A stretch of DNA of 64,000 nucleotides from Lycorma delicatula (Eukaryota > Arthropoda > Insecta > Hemiptera > Fulgoridae): positions 302,082,147 through 302,146,146 of the forward strand of contig NC_134455.1 in the NCBI RefSeq assembly GCF_047948215.1, in the 5' to 3' direction. Position 1 is the stretch's first letter. Every line of letters begins with the position of its first letter. The notes under the pieces were generated by a model. The model did not search any database, was not told where the DNA came from, and saw nothing but the letters and a program-made list of their open reading frames with translations. Position numbers and translations under genes: made by a program. Shown one piece after another: positions 36,548 to 48,821 of this stretch.

Positions 36548-37620
36548 ATGAGGAGCAGATTCTCAAAGGTGATCTTCAGGGCAGCCCCGAGTTTGAAGGA
36601 TTTGTTAATGCAGGGGCATTTGAAGGCGAGTCAGCTCCTGGATTGCACAGAGGCTGCCACGATCCTTCGGGGCGACAAGTAGGAGGATTTTGTGAGGAAA
36701 GTCTTCACTATTGTGATAGATTCGTTGACAGGGGAAGCAAACGTTTCCCACATACTGAAGGGAGTTGCGAAGGGAGTCTCCAAGCGAAACAGATATAGTG
36801 TTTGGGATCGAGGAGGGCGACACGGCTCGTCTGTCGCGAAAACGCGGGACGCAGAACGAAAGGACAACGGGTATTTATGTTGACAGGACGGATAAAAGAA
36901 GGACTAGGAGGGATAGGTCTGCGAGTACAGCTCCTGCTGATAGGGTGAAAACTCTTGTGGTGAATGCGGCAGACAAATAAGGTAAACAATCCTTTGCAGA
37001 CCTACATAAAGAAGTAAAAGGAGAAGTCAAGGATGGAAATCCGGAGATTCTCTCTGTTCATAAGGGACAGGGAGATGATCTCTGGATACGGGTTAAAGAC
37101 GAGGCGGAGGGCCCTCAGAGACTCATTAAGAAATTATAGGAGAGGAACTTCAGGGTGTGCGGGTTGCCTTCAAATCTAATGCAAGAAAATGAAGAATCAT
37201 TGTTAGAGATTTAGACGCCTTACCACCAGGGAGGACGTGGTGAGAGCGATGAGGGATATTGTCGATCTGGAAGAGGACGTAGAACAAACCATAAGAGTGA
37301 GACCGGCACACTCAGGCACGCTTCTGTGCTCATTAGTGGTAGCGAAGCGGAGAAGCTTTTGCAGAAGAGGCCCCTGTGTGCGGGATGGAGTCCTGTTGAG
37401 TGACGCCCGACATGGGGCAGGAAAGGTGCTTCCGATGTTGAGACCTTGGTCACAAGGCCTCCAGGTGCAGGGTCCCGACAGGTCGAGAAACTGCTTTAAC
37501 TATGACAAAGAGGGCCACTTTAAAGCAGGATGCAGGAAACCGGCGCCCTGCAGGAAGTGTGGCGCGGAGGGTCACATGTATGGCAACTCTCTGTGTAAAC
37601 AATTAAGGCTCTCCAGCTAA
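36548..37620 (+). pseudogene. R1-like ORF1 (gag-like, zinc knuckles), broken
   Basis: The frame begins near MRSRFSKVIFRAAPSLKDLL (36548) and breaks repeatedly. The C-terminal part (37237-37620) shows two recognisable knuckles. CFNYDKEGHFKAGC has the second Cys replaced by Tyr; CRKCGAEGHMYGNSLC has longer final spacing. A first knuckle is probably scrambled by frameshift at about 37420-37470 (GHKA.RC in another register). ORF1 proteins of R1-clade elements bind the element RNA. The damaged metal ligands and stops mean this copy cannot work. Confidence 0.75.
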
Positions 37621-37621
37621 A

Positions 37622-40470
37622 TGTGAATAGGTATCTTCAGGCTCATGATATTCTGTGAGCCATCGCCAGAGATCATGGAGGCGAACTTGTAGTGGTCTTA
37701 GAACCGAATCTCGGGGTTCTGAGACATGACAGATCATACAAAGATTCTTACCGATCATGTGCGATTGCTTCTGTGTCTGAGCGAGTTGCTATCAGAGACA
37801 GTGGCTATGGAAGAGGGCTTGTCTGGGCTGTGGTGGAGGAAGTGACTTTTTTCATTTGCTATCTCTCACCGAATATACCAATACTGCAGTTTACTGAGGT
37901 GGTTGAAGAATTATCCGCAGCGGTGGGAAACTGTGATGGATTGGTGCTGATAGGAGGAGATTTTAATGCCAAGAGTCCAGAGTTGGCCAACGAAGTAACT
38001 AATGAGAGGGTCAGACTCTTGGCAGAGGCGATGGCTTCTGTGAGTATGGCCTGCATCAATGAATTTGGAGTTAATACGTTTCACAGGGGATGCAACGGTC
38101 ACACTATGAATTTAACCTTCATTGGGGAGTCACATGCGGGTAAGTGAGGTGGCGAGTGCTGGAGGAGGAGACGCTTAGCGAACAAAGATGTATACAACTG
38201 GTCGTTGAGCGTCCACGAATCTGCCGCGTTGACACTGTGCAGTCCTGGCGGTTGAAGTCGGCACTGATACCAAAACTAAGAGCAAAATTCGAGCAAGGAA
38301 GCGTGAGGGCCCATCAATGAGCGCAATGGGAGAGAATATAACTCGTCTACTGAAACAGGTCAGAAAAGAGTTGATGAAAGCCATCATCAGCTCGAAGAGT
38401 GCGAAATGGGCAGAGCTCTATAATGACTTGGAGAGGAACCCATTCAGGGATGCTTATAAAATAGTCACGGGCAAATACGGGAAGTCGCTCCCCAAGCTAC
38501 ATGGGGCACAGCTGAGGGACATCTTGCGCGAGCGCTTTCCAGTCGATAACAACTAGCGAAGAAAGGAGATGGTGGCAGATGACATTCCGCCGTTCACGCT
38601 GAATGAACTTGAGTACGCGGTGGCAAAACTAAGACCGCGGAAAAGTCCCGGACCGGAAGGCGTCTCGGCGGATGTCCTTATAGTGTTTACCTCGACGTCC
38701 TTCCTGACACTACTGGCGCGTTCAACCTTGTCACTCAGTGTGAAAGAATTCCTGGCAGTTGGAAAAAATCTCGTTTAGTGCTGATACCGAAAGAAGGAGA
38801 AGGAGGCTACAGACCTATTGCCCTTATTAATATCTTAAGGAAGGCATTCGAAGCCCTCCTAGCTAAGAGGTTAGAGTCGGAGCTGAGTCGGCGGGGAAGT
38901 TGATCGGAGAAGCAATACGGCTTTAGAAAGGGGAACTCGACGTCTGACTCAATCATGAAGGTTATTAGGATAGCTAACAAGACGGCCGGCCGTAGGAACG
39001 CGACATACAAGGAGAATTCCCCTGGTCAAAATGGTGGATTTTACAAATGCATTTAATAGTGTGACATGGGATGCAATTATCGATAAACTGACGGAAAGGA
39101 AGGTGGCTCCTTACCTGATCAGAATGATACAAGAATATCTGTCAGGTAGGGAGATGAAGATTACCTCGGAGAAGGAGGAGGAAGTCGCCGTGACCATGGG
39201 GAGAGGGGTATCCCAGAGGTCAATTCTGGGCCCCCTTTTATGGAAAGTGGTCTACGATGGCCTTCTCTGTAGGAGTGTTCCTGCTGGTATTGAGCTGGTG
39301 GCGTATGCGAACAACCTCGCAGCGGTGGTGACAGCGAGGGCCATCGGAGGTGAAGACCCGTGTAAATCAAGCCCTGGTGGTCTTGGTAGTGGGGTTGAAG
39401 GTAAGGGGTCTGATGGATGTTACCACAGAAGAGTGAGATCTTCCTGATGACGGGTAGGAGGTGGATGCCTCGATTCTCCATTATACTGGAGTTGGTGGAC
39501 GTGGCCCCCTCGAGGAGAATGAAATACTTAAGTGTTTGGCTCGATGAGACGAGGGTTCACTACTCACATCATGGAGTTATGCAGGAAGGCGAGAAGGGTG
39601 TCCTCGTCGGTCGCTAGATTAATGTTGAACGTCGGGGTCCCCCGAGCTTCGAAGAGGAGAATGATTGCCTCCACAGTTTTCTCCGCTATTTTATATGCGG
39701 CTCCTGTATGGGTCAAAGCCGTAAGTATTTAGAGAAACAGGGTTAGGATGCTTAGTATCTACTGCAGACTAGCGCTTAGAGTTGTCAAAACATACCGATC
39801 GATCTCACTTGAGGCTGTATTAAAGTTGGCCGGTGTGCTTCCAATCGATTTGATAGCCAAGGAACGCTCTGAGAGATACCGAGGAAAAGACTTCTCAGAG
39901 ACCGAGACTGCACCGATTAGGCGGGCAAGAGAGGTAGGATACGGCCTCCACAGAAAGATGGACGTACAGGTTGATTCAAAGTATGTCTAAAATTGACCTC
40001 CTCATGTCCTTGGTCGAGCCAGGACGACCAAGGAGGTCAATTTATGGATGGCCCAATGGCTTTCGGGACATGGGTTGTTCAGTTTCTACCTCCACTCCAG
40101 GTGGAGAAAGGAGCTACCTCGCTGTCAATATTGCAAGGAAACAGATGATGTCGAGCACACCTTTTTAAGGTATTCCTAAGTAATGGGAATCATGACAGGC
40201 TCGAGAGAGGGCAGGGACCTACGTGTAAGCTGATTCCGGGGTGTCCTCTCTAAAAAGATGGAAGCAGAAGTGAGATGATTGGGTGGTGTACGGTTCGAAG
40301 GGGGCGGTGGAAGGCTAGCTCTCGGGGTTGGCAGCGGGGTTCAACAGGATCGTTGCTGCTGGCTGCTCTCGAGGAGACACCGGGTGTACCCGAGGTCACG
40401 AGTGGTGATGATGCGAAACCGAACGATGATTCCTTCACCACTTTGAGAGTGGGGGAGGGTTTTTAGAGGG
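37622..40470 (+). pseudogene. R1-like ORF2 (endonuclease plus reverse transcriptase), broken
   Basis: The AP endonuclease part (37692-38147) has VLIGGDFNAKSPEL, the GDFNA motif. The reverse transcriptase shows RPRKSPGPEGVSADVL (38569-38778), YRPIALINILRKAFEALL, QYGFRKGNSTSDSI after one frame change, VDFTNAFNSVTWDAI (39031 on) and GVSQRSILGPLLWKVVYDGL. The catalytic YADD reads YANN, removing both essential Asp. A C-terminal Cys/His region remains as YCKETDDVEHTF (about 40120-40165). At least eight stops or shifts separate the pieces, so the copy is dead, but the order of parts is complete. Confidence 0.85.
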
Positions 40471-40555
40471 TCCTCGCCTTCAGCGGGAAACCTCACACGC
40501 CCAGCAGTACAGACTGCTGGGCGTCTGATTGCAGATTTTCCCTCCTCCAACGCAA

Positions 40556-41832
40556 AATGAGATACGTAGTACAGTCGTCACGCCGAAACTAGTAAAACTT
40601 TTTTCGTATTATCTGATTAATTATTGATTGTTGTAAAACTAAGTTAAACCAAGATAATAAAAAAAATTCCAAGTTACTCTTCTTCTCTTTGTCAAAATAA
40701 GAATGAACAAAAATGCTACGAATATTTTAATAATCGATTTGGAAAGTCTTTCAGAATTGTGGAATGTAAAAAATGATGATTATAAAAATCGTACAAAACG
40801 CACCGGTAGAATTTCTTGCAGATTAATATAGCACCAACCAGGAAGAAAGAACCTCGGAAACTAAGAATTCTAAGAATTCAGTTACAAATGAATGACAAAG
40901 AACTTTGAAGAGGAAATTAGATCAGGTGAATTAAGTAATAGCGAATGAGAAGAAATCTCAAAGATTTTTATAACTGTACAAACTTTGTTTTCTTTTTACT
41001 CATCCTTTTGTCCACACTTCTTTATTTCTTCGCTGTTTTCTTTTAATAATAAAAGGGGTTACGACGGCTGCTACAATACGATCGTTCTTGTTGACTGATT
41101 TTCATAAACTGCTGTTGGTCGAGTGTTCACCCAGAATAGCTGAGACTTGGAATCGTTTAAGACCTGGAAACTAGACGTATCGACGGTCTAGACTAAAACT
41201 TGTACTACGTGTGGGCAGGAAAGACGCCAATTATACAAAAATGTCGTCGTATATCCTTGTGAAAAAGCTTAGATTTTATTCTAAAATTTTGGTTGAAAAA
41301 TGAATATTTATGAAGAGGAATTAAGAAATTCGTTATTTGGTAATTTAAGTAAATAGAAAATAGTAAACGTATTTACTAAAAATGATATGATTCACTAATT
41401 GATAATATAATTTTGAGAAAGAATGAAAAATTTAGAAAAATATGAAGTTATTACATACAGATTCGAATTAAGTTTGGTATAATAAGTAATCAGTTTACAG
41501 CAAAATGACTTAGAACTTACATCCTTAATTTAAGTTTGGTTTTCATTTTGGGTGTCTTTCTGTGCTTTCAAAATTTGTTTCAGTTCCTTTTGTGTTTAAT
41601 CAGTTTATATGTTATAACTTTGTATAGCAGTTAAGTTACTTTTTTTATGTAAATAGCGTCCAGGATAGCATCAAGTTTGTAACAAAACAAATATTTGTCT
41701 GATTTTAAAGGAACTACTTGGTTAAATCATGTAATACTGCTGTCTATTATATGCAATAACAGGCGAGATATTGATTTTAATATAATACTAATCGGATAAT
41801 ATTGCACTGAGTTAATTGTTTTTCTTTTGCAG
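40556..41832. other. end of gene B intron 1
   Basis: Balanced to AT-rich intron without a recognised feature. It ends in the strong acceptor TTTTTCTTTTGCAG (41819-41832). Confidence 0.5.
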
Positions 41833-42018
41833 TTGCGTCAGTTGACAGAAACTCTCTGGGTGTAATGTGTTTAAAGTGCATTTGTGAGACGATATCAAGT
41901 TGTAACGCATCATACGGATGTACAGGCCAAGCCTGTGGGCCGTTTCAACTTACAAAGCCATTTTGGTTAGATGCTGGAAAACTTACAATAGCATCAGATA
42001 ATCCTGACAGTCCTGAAG
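41833..42018 (+). CDS. i-type lysozyme gene B, exon 2 (catalytic N-terminal part)
   Basis: With the G of exon 1 it starts at Val and reads VASVDRNSLGVMCLKCICE, then TISSCNASYGCTGQACGPFQ and LTKPFWLDAGK. It has six cysteines at the same positions as gene A exon 2. The Glu of CICE is kept. At the position three after the fifth Cys, where gene A has Asp, gene B has Gln, so the usual acid pair is incomplete; many insect i-type lysozymes also lack it. It leaves in phase 1 at CCTGAAG/GTATAC. The exon is six bases shorter than in gene A, without a frame change. Confidence 0.92.
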
Positions 42019-43899
42019 GTATACTATTTTGCCGTATTTTAAAATATAATATTAGAAGTAATTGGTTTTTTAATTTAAAAATAGTATCTTTTCTGAAAAA
42101 AAGGCAACTTTATTGGTTTGTTAAGAATCAAGTCAAAAATCGACCGACATAGATAATGCACCTATAATGCACCTATTTATGCCTAATTATAACAATTAAT
42201 GGAAAACTTATGTAAAAAAAAAGTAATATTTATTTAAAAATAATTTTAATTGTATTTTCCTATACAAATAAATTGCAAAATTAATTTGGTATAAAATATT
42301 TATAATATTTTTATTAATTCAAGTATAACTATGATGATAATCATGATTAGATAAGAAAAGCATTCTGGGAATGAGAAAATTAATTAACTAGACTTATAAG
42401 TCTAAAAAAACAATTATTGTTTAGCAGAAATTTACTGGAAAACAACTAGCTTATCTTCAAATAAACATATTATTATTCGATATCTTGTATACAAGGTCAT
42501 GTATAAAGTATGAAAATGATTTATGTTTTTTATGAGCAAATATTCTTTCAGTCTTAGTCATTATATTTTTTAATTTAGGTAAGTAATTTACTTATTCCAA
42601 TTTTTATTTTATATATAAGATCCTTCTTTAATTCCTTAGATCAATTCATATAATAAACAGACGAAAGTCTAACATTTTACGAAATATTTCTTCTTCTCTT
42701 TATGATATTCGAACGGATATACCTTATTATTGTTATTACTGGCATATTTTGTTAGTGGTAGAATTAACTGAATACAGCGGAACTCACAAAGAACGAGCTC
42801 GCTTGTAACGAGACCTTGGTTGTAACGAGTAAAATTACGGGATTTGTTTGGTTTTCTATCTCATTAATGATAAATTAACTTGCTTTTAGCGAGGAACCGA
42901 CGCATCATAAACTCGGTTATTGCGAGTATGTTCATTTTTTAAAATACTGTAATTCAAAAAAAGTTAAACAACCAAATAACCTCAACGTAAGGGAAATTCC
43001 ATTCCTTCATTTGCGATTTATACGTAGAGATTATGACATTTATTTATTATTTATTTTATTTTAGGCTTGTTTAGGTCAGGTCTGAAGGTGAACAAATGAT
43101 TTTGTAACAGGACGTTGTACAGTACGTTCAATTCAAGTCTGTACAGTACAAGTTCCATTGCGGTATTACAAAGGCTGTAGTTATTTTAATTACTCGCGTT
43201 TTTCTGTTTGCAAAATTCCAGGAAAGACTGGGGCCAAATAACGATCCATCAAAACCGCCCAAACAGGTTTATCGAACTCTACAGCACGTTTTAAACGATT
43301 TAAGTGAAAGACTGAAGAGGAGCGTGGTTAAAGATAAATTTTACCTGTCCTACCGTCACTGATAAATTCAATTTAAAAATACAGTACTGTACCGTAGAAT
43401 CACTTAAACAAACAGTACTGCGTTAAGTGATGAATTTGTGAAGTATTGAATAAACCACAAAACTGTTTTGATGATTACAGGTACAACATTTTTAAACAAA
43501 CAAAAATAAACGATTATTTTACGGTTAATTAATTTGTATGCGCAATTAAGTTGTGACGAATTCTGTTAGAATGAAGAAAAAAGAGATAAGAATGATTTTT
43601 TAGATTTAATAAATACCGTTTGTACGTAAAAACGAGTGACAAAAATTTTTGTGTGGTGTTCATTTGTTGACTATAAGTAATTTTAATCTCTCTCTAAGGT
43701 GTTTTGTTAGTATTAATAATTATTTTTATTTGTTTTATTATTACTTAACTATTTTTATTATTATAATTATTATTCTAATTAAATGATTTCATGACAATTT
43801 TATTGTTAATATAATTTAAATATGGTATCTATCTCCTTCACAGATTCAAAGATATAATTGTAATTCACATTTATAATTATTTGCGTATAATACTTCTTG
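42019..43899. other. gene B intron 2, first part
   Basis: AT-rich intron. At 42774-42930 a block with repeated AACGAG words (CACAAAGAACGAGCTCGCTT, GTAACGAGACCTTGGTTGTAACGAG) resembles the ends of pogo/Tigger-like transposons. A balanced stretch at 43200-43350 may be interior debris. No transposase motif is readable. Confidence 0.35.
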
Positions 43900-44260
43900 A
43901 GATAAATCATAAAAATTCAAATATAAATCAGACTTAGTTGAAGAAGGAAAAAACACAAAAAATAAAATAAAGACATTGACTACAACTGACCTTGAAAAAC
44001 ACTTGCATAACTGACTACACATTTCTTAAATCTATTTTCATTACTAATACAATTATCAGAAACCACAATTAACACACTACCACCTGCTCTTAACAGATTA
44101 CTTAATATCACATTCCTTTCTGTAAACACTTTATCTCTTACCAGTTTACGTCTATTTAAATTAGGTTTCAAAAAGATTTTGTCAATATCAGCAGCAAGAT
44201 GATTCTTCATCAGCTTACCAAACAAAACTTTTTCTATTATTAACCCAGATGTATTTGTAT
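43900..44260 (-). pseudogene. possible P-element-like transposase fragment
   Basis: The minus-strand frame 43980-44225 reads RKLVRDKVFTERNVILSNLL, then GGSVLIVVSDNCISNENRFK. The S-D-N-x-x-x-N-x-x-F element after a hydrophobic strand is like the region around a catalytic Asp in P-element/THAP-type transposases. The fragment is short and flanked by stops, so the call is tentative. Confidence 0.3.
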
Positions 44261-44889
44261 TTTATCTATTTCCTTCCAAGCATCTAATAACAGTTTTCTT
44301 TCATCGACATTAAATTTTCACTCATGTAAATAGGAATATTTAACGGTTGTTCTAATTTTAAACGCTTAGTATTTAGAAGTCTTTCTTATTTTTATTTTTA
44401 TATAATACCATTTATTTATTGATCCAGGTAAAGAACAAATTTTACTATTATCGTTACAGGTTCGTTCCCATTTTAATAATAATAGTTGGTCTAGAATCAT
44501 CAATTTGAAAGTCAAGTGGACTTCCTAACCTCCTCACAGATTCAAAGATACTCTCTCGTTCGTTTAACTTTACATACACTCACTATCTGTCGCCTGTTCA
44601 GTCTGTTATATTGTTCATATTTACCCAGCTTCGTCTGAATATTCTTGACTTTTTTCGTTTTCTTTTCTTCAAGAAATAATTTTTACTAAAATTCTTACTA
44701 GAAATGACTTAATTGAAATCTTTTGCTCAAATAAAATTCTTAAAACAATTAGTAAATCTTAAAAAAAAATTGTCGAGAGGTTATTATGCTGAAATATCTG
44801 AGATTGTCAATGGGATTGTTAATATGGAGATTGTAAATGCTTCTTACGTAGCGTATTATAAATTTTAAGACCAAATCCATAGTTTTTTT
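44261..44889. other. intron, nothing recognised
   Basis: AT-rich spacer before the retrotransposon 3' end. Confidence 0.45.
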
Positions 44890-46940
44890 TTGTAGTAAGA
44901 GGAAAATCTGCAACCAGACGCCCAGCAGCCCGCGCTACTGGGTGTACGGAGTTTCCCGCATAGTGCGGGGACCCACTAATAACACCTCCTCCTTTTGTAC
45001 AGCAGCCCGGATACCTTTTTGTTTTCTTTTTTTTCTCTCAACTCTCAACTCCACTGGGCCGGACCGACTTGGTGGTATTGCGCCGCCCAGGGGAGTGTCT
45101 TTTAACTCTAATAGGCCTCCCCACCTGCCGGCTATATACCGGCATGGCAGGTCGGCCTACCGGTGTAGCTCTTTTGAGAGAGTAATCATTGGTTTTTTCC
45201 CAAGTTTAGACACCACACCATACCTCGTGTGTCATGGTGTGGTGCCGGGTCTTTTCCTAAATCACTTATTTTCCTTAACCCTATCTCATACCCTTAGAGT
45301 CCCCAGCGGCTCATCAGAACCGACACATCTCGGCATGCCGACCCTCCCCGCTGGGGCTATCCACCCAAACCTAACTGCAACTAATAGCCCATCTGTCGCT
45401 CATCTTCATTCTTTTTGGAGATAACCCTTTTTACAAAATCAGCAACTCTTCCCCAATTCTCTTCGCTAGCTAACATAAATTCTACTATATTGGTTGGTTA
45501 CAATTATATAAGCGCCGCATTAATCCTTAGCTCGGCCCATCTGTTACAGTCAAAGATGGTGTGCTCGGCGTCATCCAGTTCCCCACAGTACATGCACCCA
45601 GGATCTTCTCTTCTCCCAACTTTGTGCAAATAGTTGTTAAAACATCCGTGCCCTGTGAGGAACTGGGTCAAATAATATTCCACCTCGCCGTGGTTTCTCA
45701 TGAGCCAGGGTTTAACCATTGGTATAAGAGTCTTGGTCCAACGGGCAGCTGCTTAGCAATCCACACGCTTAGCAACTCTCAACTCCACAAACGGCATATT
45801 CGTTAAGAAGAAGGCAGCATCAAAGGAAATAGTCCGGTAGGCGGATATAACTCTAGGGTCATCCTTCTTAGAACCCTGCTCAACGACGTCCTATATCTAC
45901 CGAATCGTAAAGCTTGCTGCCAGATCGGCGGTGCATGCAGGACTACAAAAGACACCGTCGTAGCAAGGAGCTTTCGCTTTGATGCCGCCGGACCTCCCAC
46001 ATTGGCCATCAACCTTGTCAGTGCACCGGTCGTCTTTTCTGTTTTGTTAACCAGTTCATCCACGTGCCTGGTGAATTTCCTTTCATGATCCAACCAGACA
46101 CCTAGATATTTCGCGCATCTGACCAACACTTCCGTTTCCTTGGCAGTGAGTGTCATTCCCTTTGCCTCCAGGCAGTCCTTCACCATACTAATGGCCCGGT
46201 ACCTTAGCTACCAGCTTCTGTGAACCCTTGTCCATCACGACTAGTGCAACGTAATCAGCAAATTCCACCCCCTCCACCCTACCCGGCCAATCGAGGTCAA
46301 GGATACCGTCATAAACGAGATTCCACAATAGAAGCCCCAACAGGGAGCCCTGAGGCACCCCTTGTTCCATGAAGAAGTCCAAATATGCAGTCTGCCGTCG
46401 AAACAATGATTTTACATTGCGACAGATAACTCTGAACCAACCTCACTCACTAAGTAGCGGGAGATCCTTCTCTTTCCAAGTTCCTGCAGTATCGATGACC
46501 ACTTGCCGGAGTTATAGGCATTCTTTACACCAAGAAAGACCAACAACGGAATCATCTTTGTGCGTCTAGAACCACTGACTGCAGAGTTGATTATGGAGAT
46601 GACCCGTTTTAGTGCATCTCCCCTCCTGAAACCATACTGTCGATCCGAGAGCTCGCCTGTTGCTTCGACTTCCTGCTTAAGTCATCCCAAAAGAAGTTCC
46701 TCGAAGAACTTTCCTAGGGAATTCTCCGGCGAGGAACATCCAGGTAACTGTCTCCGCAGAAGTTCTTCTTTGTATTTCTGTTCGTTTCTCTCTTGGCCTT
46801 GATTCTGTATTTTTGAAGAAGTGTATGGTTTTCAGCATCAAGGCCAGAGCGTTTGTCTAACAACCTCTTATTCGAAACATTCCCCACAATGAAAGGACAC
46901 CGTACCTATGCCTAGGTAACCTGCCTTTGGATGAAGACAT
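44890..46940 (-). mobile_element. R1-like non-LTR retrotransposon, 5'-truncated, minus strand
   Basis: Read leftwards: an RT fingers piece (RQYGFRRGDALKRVISI) near 46640, then QGVPQGSLLGLLLWNLVYDG and VEFADYVALVV (46188-46406; the YADD box is mutated to FADY). The thumb follows with KYLGVWLDHERKFTRHVDEL and ASKRKLLATTVSFVVLHAPP (45803-46186), then LTQFLTGHGCFNNYLHKVG and the zinc finger CMYCGELDDAEHTIFDC (45504-45719). The 3' end matches 40470-40555: a GGGCGTCTGGTTGCAGATTT tail with a hairpin whose stem is partly kept. It is broken by stops and is 5'-truncated. Confidence 0.85.
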
Positions 46941-47057
46941 GTTGGATTAATCAAGACAATAAATATTACCAGGATAATAAATAATAAGAGTAACAAATAT
47001 CTCACAATTAGCAGGTATTAAATACTGATAATCAGTTAAATTAGGAATTATGAATAA

Positions 47058-47422
47058 ATCGCTAGATAAAAGTATAAGTAAACAAATATTCCTTGGTAAT
47101 GTAAACAACTCTAGCAAAGTACCGAAATGTTCATTTAAATGCTAATATCTATCCAAAATAAAGAATTTCTATGTACACCTTCACAATATGAAGTAGCAAT
47201 TAAGAAATATAATAAGAAAATCCAATTAATAATCGCCAGATAAAAGTGTAATGATTGTGCTTGTTATGTAAACAAATCTCTCGCAACAATGTAAACAAAC
47301 CCTAGCAGTATACTGAAATGTTTATTTAAATGCCAATATCTCTCCAAAAATAAAAGAATTTCTATGAACAGCTTACAATATGAAGTGGCAGTTAAAAGGA
47401 ACACTAAGGAAATCCCAATTTA
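47058..47422. repeat. two-unit tandem repeat, period about 175-190 bp
   Basis: Unit 1 (47058-47231) and unit 2 (47232-47422) share ATCGC.AGATAAAAGT at the start, then ATGTAAACAA, ACTGAAATGTTTATTTAAATGC-like and TTACAATATGAAGT blocks, and end AATCC(C)AATT. By eye about 80 per cent alike. No coding frame. Confidence 0.8.
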
Positions 47423-47480
47423 CAAGCTGAATGGCTTGAAGGAAAAAAATGTGAATAGTTCAGTCACCCTAGGTAGACAA

Positions 47481-47738
47481 CTCCACTGGGTTGGTCTAGT
47501 GGTTAACTCATCATTGAAAATCAGCTGATTTTGAAGTCAAGTTTTAAGGTTCAAATCCCAGTAAAGACAGTTAATTTTATACGGATTTGAATACTAGAGC
47601 TTGGATACTGGTGTTTTTTAGTGGTTGGGTTTCAATTAACCTCACATCTTAGGAATGGTTGACCTGAGACTGTACAAGACTACACACTTCATTTACAATC
47701 ATACATATCATCCTCATTCAACCTCATCCAAAAGAGAG
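47481..47738 (+). repeat. tRNA-derived SINE with 13-bp target-site duplication
   Basis: Flanked by perfect CCTAGGTAGACAA copies at 47468-47480 and 47739-47751. The head is TCCACTGGGTTGGTCTAGTGG with the A-box-like motif, followed by the inverted AATCAGCTGATTTT and the B-box GTTCAAATCC. The body is colinear with the 3370 copy, but the last 40 bases are missing. Confidence 0.92.
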
Positions 47739-47751
47739 CCTAGGTAGACAA

Positions 47752-48622
47752 TTTGGCTATTCAAACTCGGCTATCAAAACAGAACAACAAATGTCAAACA
47801 AAAAACAACACAGAATGGAAAACTATAACAAAAAAAGAACACAAACAACAAACAATAACAAAAGACAACTATAAAATCACTAAAGATGACTTCTAGACAG
47901 ACTCTGTATGATATGACTACTCTTGACTAGAGATTGCAATCAACTTCCACCAAATCCATATTAGATCAGAGTCAGTGTTCTATAAAGGAAGGATAAAACT
48001 TTGCCTCATATTTCAATAGTTTTATTGACTATTGTGTTTTAATATTGTTTTATTCAGTTGAATTAATGTTTATATTTTTATGTTTTAATTAAGAAGGAAT
48101 TAACATTAAACAATACTGTTGATTCTTGTCAAACTGTAAAGTCAAACCGGTCTGTCAAACCACAAAGTTTGGCTTGATAACATTAATCTTGATAAAAAGA
48201 ACACTTGAGTGAAAATGACTTAAATAAAAAAAATAATCTCCAAAGGTATACAGAATAAAAGCAGAATTAAACAGATTTCATTTAAAAATAATTTGATTAG
48301 TTGATTCATATGGTACTTCTATAATCTGTAGATATCTGAGGAAGCTAAATTTAGACCCATACACACCAGTGTACCTTTGACTTCTGTACTTCTGGGTTAT
48401 AAAAGTAATGAAAAATTAGTATCAATGTGTAAAAAATTGATAAATCCTTAAAACAAAATAAATTTATTTATTACCAATAATTTGTAATCGAGCAATATCT
48501 CTACACAAATAGATTTGATTACACTTAACAAATTTATTCTCAATTCTGAAGATCAACACTATTTCTCTAATATGTTACTGTTGTATATCAAATGGTACTA
48601 ATATTATTATTTTTCTTTTAAG
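47752..48622. other. gene B intron 2, right part
   Basis: An A/C-rich zone at 47760-47880, then AT-rich intron ending in the acceptor TTTTTCTTTTAAG. The A/C-rich zone could be a retrotransposon leader read from the minus strand. Confidence 0.45.
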
Positions 48623-48696
48623 CATTTAATCATTGTGCAAGTAATCCAGTATGTGCAGCAAAAACAGTCTATAGTTATATGAAGATAAATAAAAAG
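48623..48696 (+). CDS. i-type lysozyme gene B, exon 3
   Basis: Encodes AFNHCASNPVCAAKTVYSYM and KINKK. The two cysteines, the AxK..YxYMK spacing and the 74-nt length match gene A exon 3. It is entered in phase 1 (G/CA gives Ala) and left in phase 0 at AAAAAG/GTAAGA. Confidence 0.92.
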
Positions 48697-48808
48697 GTAA
48701 GATTTATTTTAGTGTAAATCATAATTTAATATCTTTACATTAAAATCAGGCCTATATTACCAATTCAAATAAATAAATTAAAATTATATTTAAATGTGTT
48801 AATCATAC
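48697..48808. other. start of gene B intron 3
   Basis: Short AT-rich stretch; nothing recognised. Confidence 0.5.
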
Positions 48809-48821
48809 AGAAATTAGTTCT

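Larger units (their letters stand above)
35816..40555 (+). mobile_element. R1-like non-LTR retrotransposon, nearly full length but decayed
   Basis: It has a GT-rich leader (35816-36540), ORF1 (about 36548-37620), ORF2 (about 37622-40470) and a 3' UTR. The 3' UTR has a perfect 11-bp hairpin (ACGCCCAGCAG at 40497-40507 and its complement at 40514-40524), followed by TGATTGCAGATTTTCCCTCC. The copy at 44.9 kb ends with the same tail, which defines the family's 3' end. Base composition is far more GC-rich than the host intron. ORF1 and ORF2 are listed separately. Confidence 0.85.

Noticed and set aside
36605..37453. Minus-strand ORFs across the 36.6-37.4 kb region
   Set aside because: They oppose the gag-like ORF1 with zinc knuckles and have no motifs of their own.
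35816..40555. Functional retrotransposon
   Set aside because: Reading frame broken many times and the catalytic YADD reads YANN.
44942..45424. 160-codon plus-strand ORF
   Set aside because: Antisense shadow of the minus-strand R1-like retrotransposon 3' region.
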